A model generated the notes under the pieces. It saw only the letters and a list, made by a program, of their open reading frames with translations, was not told the DNA's origin and did no database searches. Shown one piece after another: positions 63,128-64,000 of a DNA stretch of 64,000 nt. The position numbers were made by a program, and so were the translations under genes. The DNA is taken from assembly GCA_944321465.1 (NCBI GenBank), contig CALULL010000008.1, forward strand, positions 51,157 through 115,156, read 5' to 3'. Each line of letters opens with the position of its first letter. The first letter of the stretch is position 1. This DNA comes from an uncultured Bacteroides sp. (GTDB lineage: Bacteria > Bacteroidota > Bacteroidia > Bacteroidales > Bacteroidaceae).

Positions 63128-63748
63128 ATGAAAGAAGTAAATCCCAAGGAAACAACCCGTGCCTACGCGTTTGCGATGTGGATGGAGGCGCCTATGCCTA
63201 TGCTGACCTTTTTCAAGACGTTGGATGTCACCCGCCTGGTGCGGGTCGGCAGGCGGCGGGGGTTAAGGTTCAATATGCTGATGTGCTGGTGTGTCGGGCG
63301 GGCGGCAAGCCGGGTGAAGGAGTTCTACACACTTCCCGTCGGGCGGAAACTGGTGCAGTACGACCGCTTGGCCGTCTGCATCATTGTGGCAAACAGAGAA
63401 GGCGAAATAAGCTCGTGCGATGTTTCGTTCAGCGACGACCTCCGTCAGTTCAATGGTGACTACCTGCGGCTGACGAGGCAGGTGGCCGAGAGCTGCCGCA
63501 ACCACGACCTGCCGGACTGCATGGTTATTGGTACGTCAGCCCTCGTCAGCTACGGCATCGACGGAGCGGTGGGTATGTATAGTGGTGTGTTCAACAACCC
63601 TTTCCTGATATGGGGCAAATTCAAGCGTCGTTTCTGGCGACGGACACTGACGGTCTCGTTTCAGTTTCACCATACGCAGATGGATGGGGCGCACGCGGCC
63701 TGCTTCTTGGAGAGGTTGCAAGAGGAAATAGATGGTCTGGCGGTGTAG
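63128..63748 (+). CDS. Chloramphenicol acetyltransferase-family protein
   Basis: The 206-residue protein is a CoA-dependent acetyltransferase of the CAT fold. The active-site pattern HHxxxDG is present in VSFQFHHTQMDGAHAACF (catalytic His182 region), with TLTVSFQ and a substrate-pocket stretch MYSGVFNNPFLIWGKFK. The length is slightly below that of classic CAT enzymes. It may acetylate chloramphenicol or an unknown natural acceptor; resistance cannot be claimed from sequence. It follows the AraC gene on the plus strand. Confidence 0.88.
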   Translation: MKEVNPKETTRAYAFAMWMEAPMPMLTFFKTLDVTRLVRVGRRRGLRFNMLMCWCVGRAASRVKEFYTLPVGRKLVQYDRLAVCIIVANREGEISSCDVSFSDDLRQFNGDYLRLTRQVAESCRNHDLPDCMVIGTSALVSYGIDGAVGMYSGVFNNPFLIWGKFKRRFWRRTLTVSFQFHHTQMDGAHAACFLERLQEEIDGLAV

Positions 63749-63884
63749 TGGGGGCGGTCGCGGTGTTTGCAGAGGCATCGGGGCGGGGTGTGTCCGGCAT
63801 CTCCGTCAGGCATGCTCCTGCTTCCGGCTTTCGTGTGTCCGTTCCGCCGCTCCGGCTCTCCCGCCCCCTCTGTCTTTCCGTATT

Positions 63885-63920
63885 AAAAGAAAAAGGGGCA
63901 TCGCCTGTTTGGCGTGCCCC
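63885..63920 (-). terminator. Terminator of tRNA-Asn
   Basis: GGGGCA..CGCC (63895-63905) pairs with GGCG and TGCCCC (63911-63920). On the minus strand a T-rich run (TTTTTCTTTT) follows, directly downstream of the tRNA 3' end. Confidence 0.8.
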
Positions 63921-63926
63921 TCTGTG

Positions 63927-64000
63927 CTCTTCGTCTTGGACTTGAACCAAGGACCCTCTGATTAACAGTCAGATGCTCTAACCGACTGAGCTAACGAAGA
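63927..64000 (-). tRNA. tRNA-Asn (anticodon GTT)
   Basis: The minus strand gives a 74-base cloverleaf: acceptor TCTTCGT with ACGAAGA, D arm AGCTCAGTCGGTTAGAGC, anticodon loop CTGTTAA, T arm CTTGG/CCAAG with loop TTCAAGT, and discriminator G. CCA is not encoded. Its 5' end is the last base of the window, so its promoter lies outside. Confidence 0.95.

Overview
The window is chromosomal DNA from a GC-rich member of the Bacteroidales, most likely a gut Bacteroidaceae relative. This rests on a SusC/SusD pair, single-chain SecDF, a long-form IspG, KorAB, ATP-type PEP carboxykinase, BACON-like surface lipoproteins, a C10 protease, and promoters of the Bacteroidales form TTTG-N19-TAnnTTTG upstream of many genes. 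Species cannot be named from the sequence. No phage, insertion sequence, CRISPR array or rRNA was found.

Layout: 382-3553 is an operon of three exported proteins ending in a transglutaminase-like protein. 3702-5948 is pta-ackA (acetate and ATP formation). 6482-11044 holds a small winged-helix protein, a lipoprotein nitroreductase, upp, argS and an HU protein. 11331-14085 has two overlapping rhomboid proteases and a membrane EEP-family hydrolase, followed by secDF. A tRNA-Arg(CCU) precedes korAB (2-oxoacid:ferredoxin oxidoreductase). 20912-27441 is an accessory block on the minus strand: an acyltransferase, a visibly more AT-rich C10 cysteine protease, and three paralogous triple-repeat (BACON-like) lipoproteins, one of them broken by a stop codon. 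28015-34762 returns to housekeeping: pnp, a calcium-type P-ATPase, a HAD hydrolase and ribF. 35539-45957 is a SusC/SusD locus with a membrane-tethered TPR/AraC regulator and two exported proteins of unknown role. pckA follows, then an alpha-2-macroglobulin-like protein of about 1960 residues with a small lipoprotein. The minus-strand block 55767-61027 carries ispG, purE, gcvH, a PAP2-like membrane protein and rpoN. The end has a methyltransferase divergent from an AraC regulator and a chloramphenicol-acetyltransferase-like gene, then tRNA-Asn(GUU).

The most unusual feature is not a gene. At least twelve intergenic gaps carry short arrays of one GC-rich unit, core GGGCACAGGTGTGCCC, itself a near-palindrome, repeated with a strict 22-bp period (usually 3-5 units) and changing orientation within arrays so that large hairpins can form. 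The arrays sit between convergent, divergent and tandem genes alike, never inside a gene. I do not recognise them as a named family. Other points are an orphan promoter-terminator unit at 55283-55750 with no convincing gene, a 22-bp perfect palindrome just upstream of the pckA promoter, and an AraC gene whose start codon lies 4 bases after its -7 box.
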